64,000 nt of DNA from Mucilaginibacter gossypii (GTDB lineage: Bacteria; Bacteroidota; Bacteroidia; Sphingobacteriales; Sphingobacteriaceae). Location of the stretch: positions 62,001 to 126,000 of the forward strand of contig NZ_FNCG01000009.1 in NCBI RefSeq assembly GCF_900100945.1, read 5' to 3'. A model generated the notes under the pieces. It was not told the origin of the DNA. It did not search any database and saw only the letters and a program-made list of their open reading frames with translations. Positions 1-8,629 of this stretch are shown piece by piece (position 1 is the first letter of the stretch; each line of letters opens with the position of its first letter). A program made the translations under genes and the position numbers.

Positions 1-2601
1 AAGCGCGGTACCCATTGGGCCCTGGTTTTCTCCCTGCAATTCCAGTTCGCCCCCGTAACGCAGTTCAACGCCGGCGGGAAGTTTTATTTTTTCGATGGCC
101 GGTTGCAGTTCCTGCAACACGGCATTGGCAACAGCGTCCTGGGTTACATCCATACGTACCGTCAGCGTACGTACACTGTTTCTGCGGGCAATCTGGCCAT
201 CATTCCACTCCGGGTTTACGTCTGCAACCTGTCTTAAAGGGATCAGGGATTTAGTTTGTGGCGCTACGATATTCAGGTCACGCAGAGCTGAAAGGTCAGT
301 CCGGGACAGTTTAGGCGATTTGATCTTTACATCTACCGCGTAATTATTTTCCCAAACCTGTGTGGCTGTAATCCCTTCTGAATGCATGGCTATTGCATTA
401 GCAATATCGCCCTTGCTTAATCCAAGCCGTGCAGCTTCTGCTGTTTTTACATCTATTTTAAGGGTTGGCTGTATCTCGTTATAATCTGTCCGGGCCCAGG
501 TAACCTGTTTATGCGTTTTGCCGATGGCTAAAACCTGATTGGCAACCTGCTTTAAGGCTGGAATATCATTTCCACTGATCCTTACCTCGATAGCTGCCAG
601 CGCATTGATCATGTTTAATTGTTTCATCCTGACATAAGCAGCCGGAAACAGGTTACTGTATTTATGCTGATAGTCAACAATCACCGCTGCGGTGGCATCT
701 TCAGATACTGTTTTGACCAGGATCTGCGCATAATTTTTTGACGGAAGATTTGGTGCATATACCGAGTGGAAACGCGGCGAACTGCTGCCGATAAAGCTGG
801 TATAATTAAGAATGCGCTTATCCTGTTTTAATATTTTTTCCATTCCCTTCACCACGCTGTCCGTTTGCGAAAGCCTGTAACCCGATGGCAGGTAGATTTC
901 CATTGCAAATTGGTTTCGCTCTACTTTAGGGAACAACTGTTGCGGCAATATTCCCATAATCCCTATGCCGATCACTACAGACAGTACCGCAAAAAATACG
1001 GTCAGCTTGTAGTGTTTCATAGAATTGCCGATATGGTTATTAAAGAAATCCTGTAATCGGTCCAGGAAAGATCTTTTTTCATCTGCCTTATTATGCAGCA
1101 AGCCTTTTTTGATAAACAGCGTATTGAAAAACGGCACCACCATCATAGAGATGATCAGCGACAGTGTCAGAGCGATCATAATCGTTACCGGGAACAGGCG
1201 GATAAAATCTTTTGCCGTACCGGTCATAAAAAATGCCAGGGGTACAAAGGTTGCTGATAAAGCCAGCGTAGCCGTAAACACTGATGGAAACAATTCCTTG
1301 GCGCTGCTAATGGCGGCATCCCAAACCGACATGCCGTGGTCCAGCTTTTCTACGTGGTTATCAATTACCACAATAGGGTCGTCAACCACAATCCCCAGCA
1401 CCACGATCAACGCTGCAAGCGTAACAGTGTCCAGTTCTATACCTGTCATATACATAATACCCAGCGTTGCGGCTATAGTAATCGGTATAGTTGCCGCTGC
1501 AACTGCGGCAACCCTGAAAGGAAGCAAGAGTAAGGCAACGCACACTACGCCGATAAGCGCAAAAGCAAACTCTTTCATAAAGTGGCTGATCGAATCATCC
1601 ACCACCTCAGGCTGATCGGCCAGTTTTACCAGTTGGATATCAGGCGGCAGATGCTGCTTTACTTTTTCTATATGTTCTTCCAACTCCTTACCAAACTGTA
1701 CAATGTTTTTGCCGGTGATCATTTCCAGTGATATCACGATGGATTTGGTGCCGTTGGAGGTTACGTAGCTGTCCGGCTCGTCATACTCACGTTTCAGGGT
1801 AGCCACATCACGAAGGCGCACTGAGTTGCCGCCGGGGTCCTGCCTGATGATCTGTTCAGCAAGCTCGGCCTCGGTTTTATAGTAGGTGCTCAAATGAATA
1901 GGCTCATCTACCACCTTTCCTTCTACTTTACCGGTGGCGTTAATAGCGCCATCATTTTGTAGCACCTGCATCACATTATTGACCGATACCCCTTTTTGCA
2001 GCAGTTTATTATTATCTACATAAATGGTAATCTGCTCGTTCAGGTTGCCGGTATGGGATATCTTGGCAACGTCCTGTACCTGCCTCAGTTCTGCCTCGAT
2101 GTCTTCTACATTACGAAGCAGTTCCTTATAGGGCCGTGTCTTGGACTCTACGGACAAAAGCATGGCAGAGGTATTACCGAAATCACTATCGATATAGAAG
2201 CCTTTAACTTCTTTAGGAAGCTGGCTTTGCAGGATCAGCATCCCGTTTTTGATTTTGTTCCAGAACGCTTTGGTTTGGATAGCATTTTGGTTATCTGCTA
2301 CCTCCACAAAGATGTACATTACGCCATCCCGGGAAAAGGAGTAGGTTTTTTTCTTGTTAACCTCGTTATTACTAAAAAGGTATTCTTCTACTTTTTTTGT
2401 CAATTGCTCTTCTACCTGTTTGGATGAAGCGCCGGGGTATTGCCCAACGATGAGGCCCTGCCTGATAGTAAAATCCGGAAATTCGTTTCGGGGCATATTG
2501 AACAGCCCGGATAGGCCGAGCAGCACCAATATGGCCGATAGCGCAAGCGGGAACACATGGTACTCCATCGCCCATGCTATTAAATTCGAGTTCTTCTTCA
2601 T
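1..2601 (-). CDS. RND-family efflux permease (AcrB/MexB-like), C-terminus cut by window edge
   Basis: The minus-strand frame is open from an ATG at 2601 to base 1, giving 867 codons without a stop. RND pumps are usually 1,020-1,070 residues, so roughly the last 150-200 residues lie outside the window. The protein begins MKKNSNLIAWAMEYHVF, followed by a first membrane helix and the family-typical segment NMPRNEFPDF. A stretch near residues 50-62 (YPGASSKQVEEQL) matches the usual PGAS-x-x-x-VE element of the porter domain. It should sit in the inner membrane and use proton motive force to expel small molecules or metal ions through the adaptor encoded 9 bp upstream. The outer-membrane partner is not visible and may lie beyond the left edge. 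Family is clear; substrate is unknown. Confidence 0.93.
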   Translation of the reverse strand, partial: MKKNSNLIAWAMEYHVFPLALSAILVLLGLSGLFNMPRNEFPDFTIRQGLIVGQYPGASSKQVEEQLTKKVEEYLFSNNEVNKKKTYSFSRDGVMYIFVEVADNQNAIQTKAFWNKIKNGMLILQSQLPKEVKGFYIDSDFGNTSAMLLSVESKTRPYKELLRNVEDIEAELRQVQDVAKISHTGNLNEQITIYVDNNKLLQKGVSVNNVMQVLQNDGAINATGKVEGKVVDEPIHLSTYYKTEAELAEQIIRQDPGGNSVRLRDVATLKREYDEPDSYVTSNGTKSIVISLEMITGKNIVQFGKELEEHIEKVKQHLPPDIQLVKLADQPEVVDDSISHFMKEFAFALIGVVCVALLLLPFRVAAVAAATIPITIAATLGIMYMTGIELDTVTLAALIVVLGIVVDDPIVVIDNHVEKLDHGMSVWDAAISSAKELFPSVFTATLALSATFVPLAFFMTGTAKDFIRLFPVTIMIALTLSLIISMMVVPFFNTLFIKKGLLHNKADEKRSFLDRLQDFFNNHIGNSMKHYKLTVFFAVLSVVIGIGIMGILPQQLFPKVERNQFAMEIYLPSGYRLSQTDSVVKGMEKILKQDKRILNYTSFIGSSSPRFHSVYAPNLPSKNYAQILVKTVSEDATAAVIVDYQHKYSNLFPAAYVRMKQLNMINALAAIEVRISGNDIPALKQVANQVLAIGKTHKQVTWARTDYNEIQPTLKIDVKTAEAARLGLSKGDIANAIAMHSEGITATQVWENNYAVDVKIKSPKLSRTDLSALRDLNIVAPQTKSLIPLRQVADVNPEWNDGQIARRNSVRTLTVRMDVTQDAVANAVLQELQPAIEKIKLPAGVELRYGGELELQGENQGPMGTAL

Positions 2602-2610
2602 GATAGGCGA

Positions 2611-3672
2611 TTATTTACTAACGATAACAGGGGTTTGATCGGCAAGCTTCTGATAGCCGGAGGTAATCACTTGTTCGTTACCTGACAGGCCTGACTTGAT
2701 GGCGATACCGTTGCTGTAAAGCTGTCCGGTGGTCACATCTTTACGTACCGCTTTATTTTGGGCATTCATAATGAATAAGAAGTTGTTTCCTTTATCGTCA
2801 ACCTGTACAGCCTGTACAGGTACGATGATCTCTTTAGTATCCACTGACGTATTGCCTTTTTTATCTGCTGCGCCAAATGACACTTTACATAGCATGCCTG
2901 GCCTTAATTGGGCACTGGTATTGGGTAAGGCTATTTTTAGATTGTAATTGGCACTGCCGTTCAAAGCAAGCATGCCGACTTCGGTCACTTTACCCTGTAA
3001 AGTCTGATCGCCGAGCGCATCGATTTTTATGAATGCCGGGGTTCCGGCTTTATAGTGGTTGATCTCACTTTCAGGCACGGCGACCAGCACCTTTACCGAA
3101 TGGGTATCCAATAATTGTAACACCGGCTGGCCTGGATTGGCCACCGCACCGGCTTCTGCCATTTTAGCGCCAACATATCCGCTTACCGGGGCGTAAAGAT
3201 GTGTATGTGCTATATTCTGGTAGGTTGCATTAGCAGCTGAAGTCGCTTGCTCGTAATTGGACTTAGCCTCCAGCATTTTGATCTCGGCAACGCTTCCCTT
3301 TTTAAAAACCTCGCTGATACGGGTATAGTTTTCATTGGCCAGTTTAGCCTGCGCCAGTTGTGCGTTGTATTGGCTGCGGTAGGTGGTTTCATCCACAGCC
3401 CCCACCAGTTGACCTTTTTTAACGTAATCACCAGTTTTGAACGGGAATGACAAAATGGTACCCGAAACCTGGAAACTCAGGTCGATCGTTTTTTCTGCTT
3501 CCAGGGTTCCGTCATAAACAATGCGATCATTGATTGCCTGGGCCTCTGCCGACAAATTAAATACTTTTACCGTGAGGGTATCAGGTCCCGGCTTCAATTT
3601 GCTGTTGTTGGAGCAGCCGGTAATCCATAGGGCAGTTAATACCGCTCCGGCCAGTGTGATCGTTGTTTTCAT
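2611..3672 (-). CDS. RND efflux periplasmic adaptor (HlyD/AcrA family) lipoprotein
   Basis: This 353-residue protein has a lipoprotein signal (LTALWITGCSNN, Cys about 20). The barrel-sandwich/lipoyl part follows around residues 60-105 (KKGQLVGAVD), then a short alpha-helical hairpin, a second lipoyl half (APVSGYVGAKMAEAG) and a C-terminal beta-barrel/membrane-proximal region. These are the standard parts of an adaptor that bridges an RND permease and an outer-membrane channel. Its stop lies 9 bp before the permease start, so the two are almost certainly one transcript. The divergent TetR gene 259 bp away is the likely repressor. Substrate is not predictable from the sequence. Confidence 0.93.
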   Translation of the reverse strand: MKTTITLAGAVLTALWITGCSNNSKLKPGPDTLTVKVFNLSAEAQAINDRIVYDGTLEAEKTIDLSFQVSGTILSFPFKTGDYVKKGQLVGAVDETTYRSQYNAQLAQAKLANENYTRISEVFKKGSVAEIKMLEAKSNYEQATSAANATYQNIAHTHLYAPVSGYVGAKMAEAGAVANPGQPVLQLLDTHSVKVLVAVPESEINHYKAGTPAFIKIDALGDQTLQGKVTEVGMLALNGSANYNLKIALPNTSAQLRPGMLCKVSFGAADKKGNTSVDTKEIIVPVQAVQVDDKGNNFLFIMNAQNKAVRKDVTTGQLYSNGIAIKSGLSGNEQVITSGYQKLADQTPVIVSK

Positions 3673-3802
3673 TGAGTTAATTGAACGTTTATTGTTTTTT
3701 TGTCGATTTTTTGTTCATAGGAAACATCAGATTTCGTTCTTTTTCTACCTAATTGGGGTGAGCAATAATCAATCTTCCCGAAACCAATTTATTTTAATTT
3801 CG

Positions 3803-3827
3803 ACAAATATACATTTTTTGTATTTGT
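3803..3827. promoter_or_regulatory. Inverted repeat over the adaptor promoter; candidate TetR operator
   Basis: ACAAATA (3803-3809) and TATTTGT (3821-3827) form an exact 7-bp inverted repeat with 11 bases between. Read on the minus strand, 3811-3804 is TATATTTG, which fits the Bacteroidota -7 box TAnnTTTG for the adaptor gene. No good -33 TTTG is seen at the usual spacing. A palindrome over the promoter between divergent pump and TetR genes is the classic position of a TetR operator; the assignment is inference. Confidence 0.45.
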
Positions 3828-3931
3828 ATTTTTTTCAATTTAATTGTCATAAATTCTTCAAGTCGGGTACTTTGCGCCCATATAATAAAAGACGACGCCC
3901 GTATTGAACAAATAATGTATTTTTGTCGACT

Positions 3932-4522
3932 ATGAAAAGAGTAGAAAATGATCAGGTGCGGGAAGAAATAGTTTTAGCTTCTGAAGCGGTTTTCGAGCGT
4001 TACGGTTATCTCCGGGTTTCCATGCAGGATATTTCTAATGAATGTAAGAAAGGCCGAAGCACCATATACCATTACTTTAAAAATAAGGAGGAAGTGCTGG
4101 ATGCGGTTTGCGAGAAGATTTTTTTGAATTGCCTGGCGGAGAGCGAAGCTACCATCAGTAAAAGGCGCTCCTTTTCGGCTAATATCGAATCTTTTAATAT
4201 CACCAAATTAAAGAACCTCCGTCAGATGGTCTCAAAGTACAAGTTAGCCATTGACGACTTGCGTTTAGACCCTTCAGGCTTTATATTCAAATTGAGGAGA
4301 TTTGCTGAAAAAGAGGTTGCCGTTGTCAGTCAAATCATCGCATGGGGCGTAGAAAACAAGGATATTGGCGAACTGACAAAGGAAGACATTGATTTTTTGT
4401 CAGAAACATTGAATGCTGCCTTCAAAAGTTTTGAACAGGAAGTACTCGTTTTTGGAAAATTTCCGCAAAGCGACAGCCAGGTGGCCTGGTTGGCGCAGAT
4501 GCTGCATAAGGGTTTGTTATAA
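3932..4522 (+). CDS. TetR/AcrR family transcriptional regulator
   Basis: The protein is 196 residues from the ATG at 3932. A TTG nine bases earlier is also in frame, but it forms part of a likely -7 box (TATTTTTG, 3918-3925), so the ATG is preferred. Residues 10-55 form a TetR helix-turn-helix: SMQDISNECKKGRSTIYHYF carries the usual recognition-helix signature with YHYFKNKEEVL after it. The C-terminal 140 residues are the variable ligand-binding domain. It is divergent from the RND adaptor and permease and most likely represses them until an exported compound binds. The -7 box ends only 6 bases before the ATG, so the transcript may be leaderless. Confidence 0.9.
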   Translation: MKRVENDQVREEIVLASEAVFERYGYLRVSMQDISNECKKGRSTIYHYFKNKEEVLDAVCEKIFLNCLAESEATISKRRSFSANIESFNITKLKNLRQMVSKYKLAIDDLRLDPSGFIFKLRRFAEKEVAVVSQIIAWGVENKDIGELTKEDIDFLSETLNAAFKSFEQEVLVFGKFPQSDSQVAWLAQMLHKGLL

Positions 4523-4694
4523 CCATTGAAACGGATTGTTGGTGCTGCTCTTCTAATAACGGTAACAATGGCATAACCGCTGGCAACGCCATTTTTTGCT
4601 TTTTCTTTTTGATGGTTAAATGCCCACCAAAAGACTGCGATGTTTTCAACTTTTTACAGTTTTAAATTCATAAATGGTTAATTGTCTCGTCCTG

Positions 4695-5252
4695 CTATAG
4701 CTTGTCACTAAAGACAAGAAAATGAAAACAATTCCAGGGAAGAAAAAGAAAGTAGCGGCTATCGTAAGACGCAAGCCATTTGACAAGGTCGAAGAACAGA
4801 CCGAAATAAACCATGTCCGTTAGCCGGACGCCATCTTCAAATATCGGTGCTGAATAATAGGTCAAAAAGAATCCTTTTTTGATTTCAAATAATTCAAAAC
4901 CTGCTCTTTTGTAAATGGCTAATTGCTTTCCGGCGATGGTGGGTGTACCAATGATTAGTTCGCAGAAACCCTGCTCCGTAGCCCTGGTCTCTGCATCTTT
5001 GAGCAACAGCTTGCCGATCCCCTGGTTCTGCCAAGCCTCGTTTACAGCGATGGCTTTTATCTCTGCGCTGTGTTCGTCAATGGGATAAAGTGCGTAAACA
5101 GCAATTACGATGCCGCCGGTTTCAGCCACATAAATAGCCGATTGGAATATATAACGTTCAATAGCTTGCATTTCCTCATCTGCAAGCAATAAAAGTTCGT
5201 AGGGGATGGCATCTGTTTTTTTTAATAGCCGGATCGCTGTTTGATCAATCAT
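4695..5252 (-). CDS. GNAT family N-acetyltransferase
   Basis: This 185-residue protein carries the acetyl-CoA-binding motif A of the GNAT fold: IKAIAVNEAWQNQGIGKLLL, with Q-x-x-G-x-G contacting the pyrophosphate, followed by an IGTPTIAGKQLAIYKRAGF block typical of motif B. It should transfer an acetyl group from acetyl-CoA to an amine; the acceptor is unknown. Most single-domain GNATs of this kind are about 150-160 residues. Here the last 35 residues after LTDMVYF are hydrophobic and aromatic-rich and do not look like the family, so a small frameshift near the 3' end is possible. The gene ends tail-to-tail with the TetR gene. Confidence 0.85.
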   Translation of the reverse strand: MIDQTAIRLLKKTDAIPYELLLLADEEMQAIERYIFQSAIYVAETGGIVIAVYALYPIDEHSAEIKAIAVNEAWQNQGIGKLLLKDAETRATEQGFCELIIGTPTIAGKQLAIYKRAGFELFEIKKGFFLTYYSAPIFEDGVRLTDMVYFGLFFDLVKWLASYDSRYFLFLPWNCFHFLVFSDKL

Positions 5253-5270
5253 GGTTGGATCATCATTAAG

Positions 5271-6200
5271 TTAAAAAGCAATTGTGTATTGAAAATTGAT
5301 CACACCGCTTCTGGTCAATCCATCCGGCCTTATCTTTCTCACGATAAACGGCGTTCCGACAACAATTTCAAAACGGTTCGCATTTTTGAAAGTCTTTGTG
5401 GCGACAATGCTGCCATTTAACGTAAGCCCTTGTGATCCATCGATCGAAGTCTTATAACCGAATTTGTTTTCATAGGCATCATCTCCAATATGATAAACCG
5501 CTGAAAGACTGGGTTTAAGCGTAAGGGAAGACTGTGGTAAGTGGATGTAATAACCAATCCGGCCAAGCAGGTCGCTTTTTCGCCTGAAATTATTGGTTGG
5601 CGCGAATTCCAGTGCCCTCGGGTCATTATATTCATCAGGAAAATACGTACTCTTATTTATTTGTATGACAGGCAACTGTACAGCCGCATCGAATTCCCAT
5701 GTCCGGTTTACGATATAGTTAACACCTGCAATGGCATCGTAAGTGCCGATACTTGCCTGGTAATCTAAAGGCAAAGGCTTGCCCTCATTATTTTTATCGT
5801 TCCCGGTGCTCACCGGGATCTTTATGCCGCCAATGAAATTAAGGCTATTGGCCGAATTTAAACGGGGTGTATAATTGAGCGTTCCGTACACATCGCCGAT
5901 ATTAAATGCATGCCCTAAAAAGCCAGTAGCATACGTTGCGGTTAATTTTGATTGAAAAGAAAAATGATTGTTTAAATTTACCTGGTATTGGACATAAGTA
6001 TTGATCGTGCTGGTATTCTGTTCTCCTAACCCGTAATTTATGCCAAAGTCAATAGCATGTTTTTTGGGCAATGTGCCTACTGTATCTTCAATATTATTTT
6101 TCAATACGCCAAGGCTACAAAACCCTGCATCGCTGCAGCCCTGTGCAAACCCGTTTAAGGCTATTACCATGGCAATAGCAAATATATATATAGTTTTCAT
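5271..6200 (-). CDS. Outer-membrane beta-barrel protein (transporter-like), function unknown
   Basis: This 309-residue protein has a cleavable signal peptide (IAMVIALNGFAQG) and then alternating polar/hydrophobic strands with many Tyr, Phe and Asn, ending in a terminal Phe (NFQYTIAF), the usual end of an outer-membrane barrel. A short Cys-containing segment right after the signal (GCSDAGFCSLGV) is notable. The layout resembles barrel proteins annotated as putative outer-membrane transporters in Bacteroidota. It lies 12 bp after the DM13 lipoprotein gene and 18 bp before the GNAT gene, so these are probably co-transcribed. Specific function is not known to me. Confidence 0.65.
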   Translation of the reverse strand: MKTIYIFAIAMVIALNGFAQGCSDAGFCSLGVLKNNIEDTVGTLPKKHAIDFGINYGLGEQNTSTINTYVQYQVNLNNHFSFQSKLTATYATGFLGHAFNIGDVYGTLNYTPRLNSANSLNFIGGIKIPVSTGNDKNNEGKPLPLDYQASIGTYDAIAGVNYIVNRTWEFDAAVQLPVIQINKSTYFPDEYNDPRALEFAPTNNFRRKSDLLGRIGYYIHLPQSSLTLKPSLSAVYHIGDDAYENKFGYKTSIDGSQGLTLNGSIVATKTFKNANRFEIVVGTPFIVRKIRPDGLTRSGVINFQYTIAF

Positions 6201-6212
6201 GATATGCCCCGA

Positions 6213-6656
6213 TTAAAAAGTGAGTTGTGTATAACCGAATAAATGGTGGTATTGCTGGCAGTAGATCAAAGCGTATGCGTAATCTTTCACGTTCGCTTCC
6301 GAAGGGATATCATACACCTGGTTGCCGGAAGTAGATTTTAGCGACCCAAGGTTTATAAAATGAACCGGATTTTGTTCCTGGCTGATATAAACCTTAAGAT
6401 CCGGCCCGTTACTGGTAGAAAAACCCTCCAGGGCTAGTTGATATTTGCCTCCCGTTAAAAAGACCCTGGCAGTACCCGTGACGGTGCCGTATGGGCCATT
6501 GCTAAAATCGCCGCTATTGCTTGCAGGTTTAGATTGGGACGCATCAATCCTCTCATTCAAAGTAGCGGTTGGCGTACTCCCTTTTTTGCAACCCGCCAAA
6601 ATCGTACATGTCAAGAGCACGATAATGCTTATTTTTAAGAAATTTGGTGTTTTCAT
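6213..6656 (-). CDS. DM13-domain lipoprotein
   Basis: This 147-residue protein has a lipobox (LTCTILAGCKKG) and a Ser/Thr/Asn-rich linker. Residues 50-147 then look like a DM13 domain: GTARVFLTGGKYQLALEGF, GPDLKVYIS, LGSLKSTSGNQVYDIP, and a conserved Cys in YALIYCQQYHHLFG. DM13 domains have been proposed to act in redox or electron transfer through that Cys, but a direct biochemical role is poorly established. The protein is expected at the cell surface or in the periplasm, anchored by lipid. Its tight spacing to the barrel gene suggests that they work together. Confidence 0.82.
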   Translation of the reverse strand: MKTPNFLKISIIVLLTCTILAGCKKGSTPTATLNERIDASQSKPASNSGDFSNGPYGTVTGTARVFLTGGKYQLALEGFSTSNGPDLKVYISQEQNPVHFINLGSLKSTSGNQVYDIPSEANVKDYAYALIYCQQYHHLFGYTQLTF

Positions 6657-6718
6657 GATGATTAATAATTATGGTTTTAGCAGTTTAGACGACATATTCC
6701 GGGAAACCTTACATCAAT

Positions 6719-7009
6719 TTATAAGAAATCACCGGTTATGCGGCCAATGTTAAAACAATCAGCATCGATTATGTACCTTCGATAATTCACGATGCCGGCT
6801 AAAGCAACTGCCACATTACTTATTCGTCGATTGGTCAAGCCGGATAAACGCAGGCGTACTAATCCCTGGAAGGTCCCGGATTCTACGAGCGGCTGGGAAT
6901 TCAGTACAGTTTCTACCGTGTTGTTATTCAGCTGTTCTGTAGGAAGCGTAGATTTTTCATCTTTTTTGCAGGCAGCAAGAGAAAAAATCACCAGGGCACC
7001 AAAAGTCAT
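6719..7009 (-). CDS. Small lipoprotein, function unknown
   Basis: This 96-residue protein has a short lipoprotein signal (ALVIFSLAACKKD, Cys at 14) and a low-complexity acidic/Asn linker. A compact C-terminal half follows (SGTFQGLVRLRLSGLTNRRI to the end) that I do not recognise. The start is supported by the lipobox at the right distance. It is 62 bp upstream of the DM13 gene on the same strand and likely belongs to that operon. The SGTFQG element resembles the beginning of the DM13 domain next door, so it could be a shortened relative. That is speculation, and I found no frame that restores a full domain. Confidence 0.5.
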   Translation of the reverse strand: MTFGALVIFSLAACKKDEKSTLPTEQLNNNTVETVLNSQPLVESGTFQGLVRLRLSGLTNRRISNVAVALAGIVNYRRYIIDADCFNIGRITGDFL

Positions 7010-7261
7010 TTTTACTTGATCTTAAAATTTAATATAGAAGATCTCCCAGTTTATTCGATTCCTTTTGTTTCCTGGCATTGTTGTCGACAAAAAGCGATTG
7101 GCCTTTATTCTATTTGAATTAATGCAAGCCAGTTTTGATATGGGATGCCTCCACACTTAATGGGGCGTTCAACCGGCAGGAAGCTGTTTTTTCAAAAATC
7201 AGCCCGTTTGCCCGCTGCTGCGCGGGTCAATTCCATTTCGCTAAAAGGCACGCCGTACCCG

Positions 7262-8074
7262 CTATTTTTTCATATAGGCGATCAGTTCCGGCAGTTCCCT
7301 CCCAACTACGTCTGCAGACACCCCCAGTTCCTCGGGAGTGCTATCGCCCCGGTTTACCCAAAATGTGGGGAAACCGAAGAATTTAGCGCCGCAGGCGTCC
7401 CAGGCACCGAAGGCCGCAAAAACGATGTCGTCCTTGGGTAGTTTTAAAGTGTCGATCCCCATTTGATAGGCAGCGGGGCTCGGCTTGAAGGCACGTACCT
7501 CATCGGTGCTTAGCAGATGGTCGAAATACTGGCTGATATTGTTTTTCTTTAAAGAAGACTTAAGCATGTCCACCGTAAAGTTGGACAGAAAGGACAAGCT
7601 GATATTCATCTTTTTCAGAGTTTCCAGCCCTGCAACAACATCAGGCCAGATGTCGAGATTTAAATAGACGTTCATTAACCGCGCTTTGTTCTCATCAGTC
7701 ATGGCCAAGCCTATTTTTGCTGCTGCAAACGTGAGTGCATCTTCCGTCACCCGCCAAAAATCCTTATATTGTTTGGCCGCAGTCAATATCCACGAATATT
7801 CAAATTGTTTCGTTCGCCATAGGGCAACTAATTCAGTGCTTTGGCTTCCAAACAATTCTGCGGCAAGCGCAAATACTGGTGCCGGGTTAAAAATCACAAA
7901 GCCATCAAATAAAATTGCTTTCTTCACGCTATTTGATCTTGATCCCTTCCCGGAGCCTACCGCTTTTAAGGGGATTTGTGTGGCAAGTAAGCCGGTAACG
8001 GTAGTTGCGATAAACCCTCTACGGGAAAACACATTACTGAACTCATTTTCTGATATTATTTGTTTCTTTGCCAT
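7262..8074 (-). CDS. Tat-exported haloacid-dehalogenase-like (HAD) protein
   Basis: This 270-residue protein starts with a twin-arginine signal (SRRGFIATTV, residues 18-27). The rest matches the L-2-haloacid dehalogenase branch of the HAD superfamily. It has nucleophile Asp57 (ILFDGF), Trp-Arg in LWRTKQFEYSW, motif II Ser164-Asn165 (FLSNF), Lys197 (AFKPSP) and GAWDACGAKFFGF with Asp226. Family members convert L-2-haloacids to D-2-hydroxy acids in the cytosol. Two differences stand out. The DxYGT motif is DGFVI here (Thr lost), and the Asn before AWD is Gly223. Dehalogenase activity is therefore doubtful, though a hydrolase role is still possible. It is the last minus-strand gene downstream of the YdcZ-like and alpha/beta hydrolase genes. 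Confidence 0.82.
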   Translation of the reverse strand: MAKKQIISENEFSNVFSRRGFIATTVTGLLATQIPLKAVGSGKGSRSNSVKKAILFDGFVIFNPAPVFALAAELFGSQSTELVALWRTKQFEYSWILTAAKQYKDFWRVTEDALTFAAAKIGLAMTDENKARLMNVYLNLDIWPDVVAGLETLKKMNISLSFLSNFTVDMLKSSLKKNNISQYFDHLLSTDEVRAFKPSPAAYQMGIDTLKLPKDDIVFAAFGAWDACGAKFFGFPTFWVNRGDSTPEELGVSADVVGRELPELIAYMKK

Positions 8075-8113
8075 ACTTATAGGATTATTTTGTAAGTTGA
8101 AATTTTGCGAAGC

Positions 8114-8560
8114 CTAAAACTTTTTGATCAGTATTACGCCGGTAACCAAAAGTACGATACCACCCGCCCGAGCCCGGTTTACAGGGTGCGCAGCGTAATG
8201 CAGCCAGCCATAATGTTCTATAAGCACCGATGAGATGATTTGCCCGGCGATAAAAAAAATGATGGTATTACCCGCACCAATCTTCTGGGGTACAATACTG
8301 AAGGTTAAGATGTTCATGGCGATGATAACTCCGCCAAGCCACATCACCCAATTCGTACTTAACACTTGCGCGATACCAGGCAAAGGCGTGCGGGTAACGG
8401 TTATCACCAAGCTTACTATTATCGCCGCGATTAAAAAGGCGCATAAAGTCGCCAAGTACGGACTACCCAGTGTCTTTCCCAATGCGCCGTTACTGGATGC
8501 CATAACCGGCAGGCACATCCCAACCATCATTGTAGCCGCTATATAGGAAACGTTATTCAT
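8114..8560 (-). CDS. YdcZ/DUF606-family inner-membrane protein (DMT superfamily half)
   Basis: This 148-residue, very hydrophobic protein has about five predicted membrane helices: an N-terminal helix with SSNGALGK, then AFLIAAIIVSLVIT, WLGGVIIAMNILTF, a glycine-rich IGAGNTIIFFIAGQIISSVL helix, and a final GGIVLLVTGVILI. Size and pattern fit DUF606/YdcZ, a short five-helix member of the drug/metabolite transporter superfamily. Its transport role is largely uncharacterised. It lies 39 bp upstream of the HAD gene and 69 bp downstream of an alpha/beta hydrolase gene on the same strand. Confidence 0.85.
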   Translation of the reverse strand: MNNVSYIAATMMVGMCLPVMASSNGALGKTLGSPYLATLCAFLIAAIIVSLVITVTRTPLPGIAQVLSTNWVMWLGGVIIAMNILTFSIVPQKIGAGNTIIFFIAGQIISSVLIEHYGWLHYAAHPVNRARAGGIVLLVTGVILIKKF

Positions 8561-8629
8561 AACTTACTTTTATAAAGTTTCCCGCACTCATCATTAGGTT
8601 TGACAAGAACGGGAAACAGGTTAATTAAT

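Noticed and set aside
1025..1615. 196-codon plus-strand frame
   Set aside because: It lies wholly antisense inside the RND permease gene, whose frame is clearly coding.
4523..4694. Possible continuation of the GNAT gene in another frame
   Set aside because: The odd hydrophobic tail suggests a frameshift, but no alternative frame gives a convincing family C-terminus.
7135..7441. Overlapping plus-strand frames of 83 and 98 codons
   Set aside because: They are antisense to or just before the HAD gene and have no coding character.
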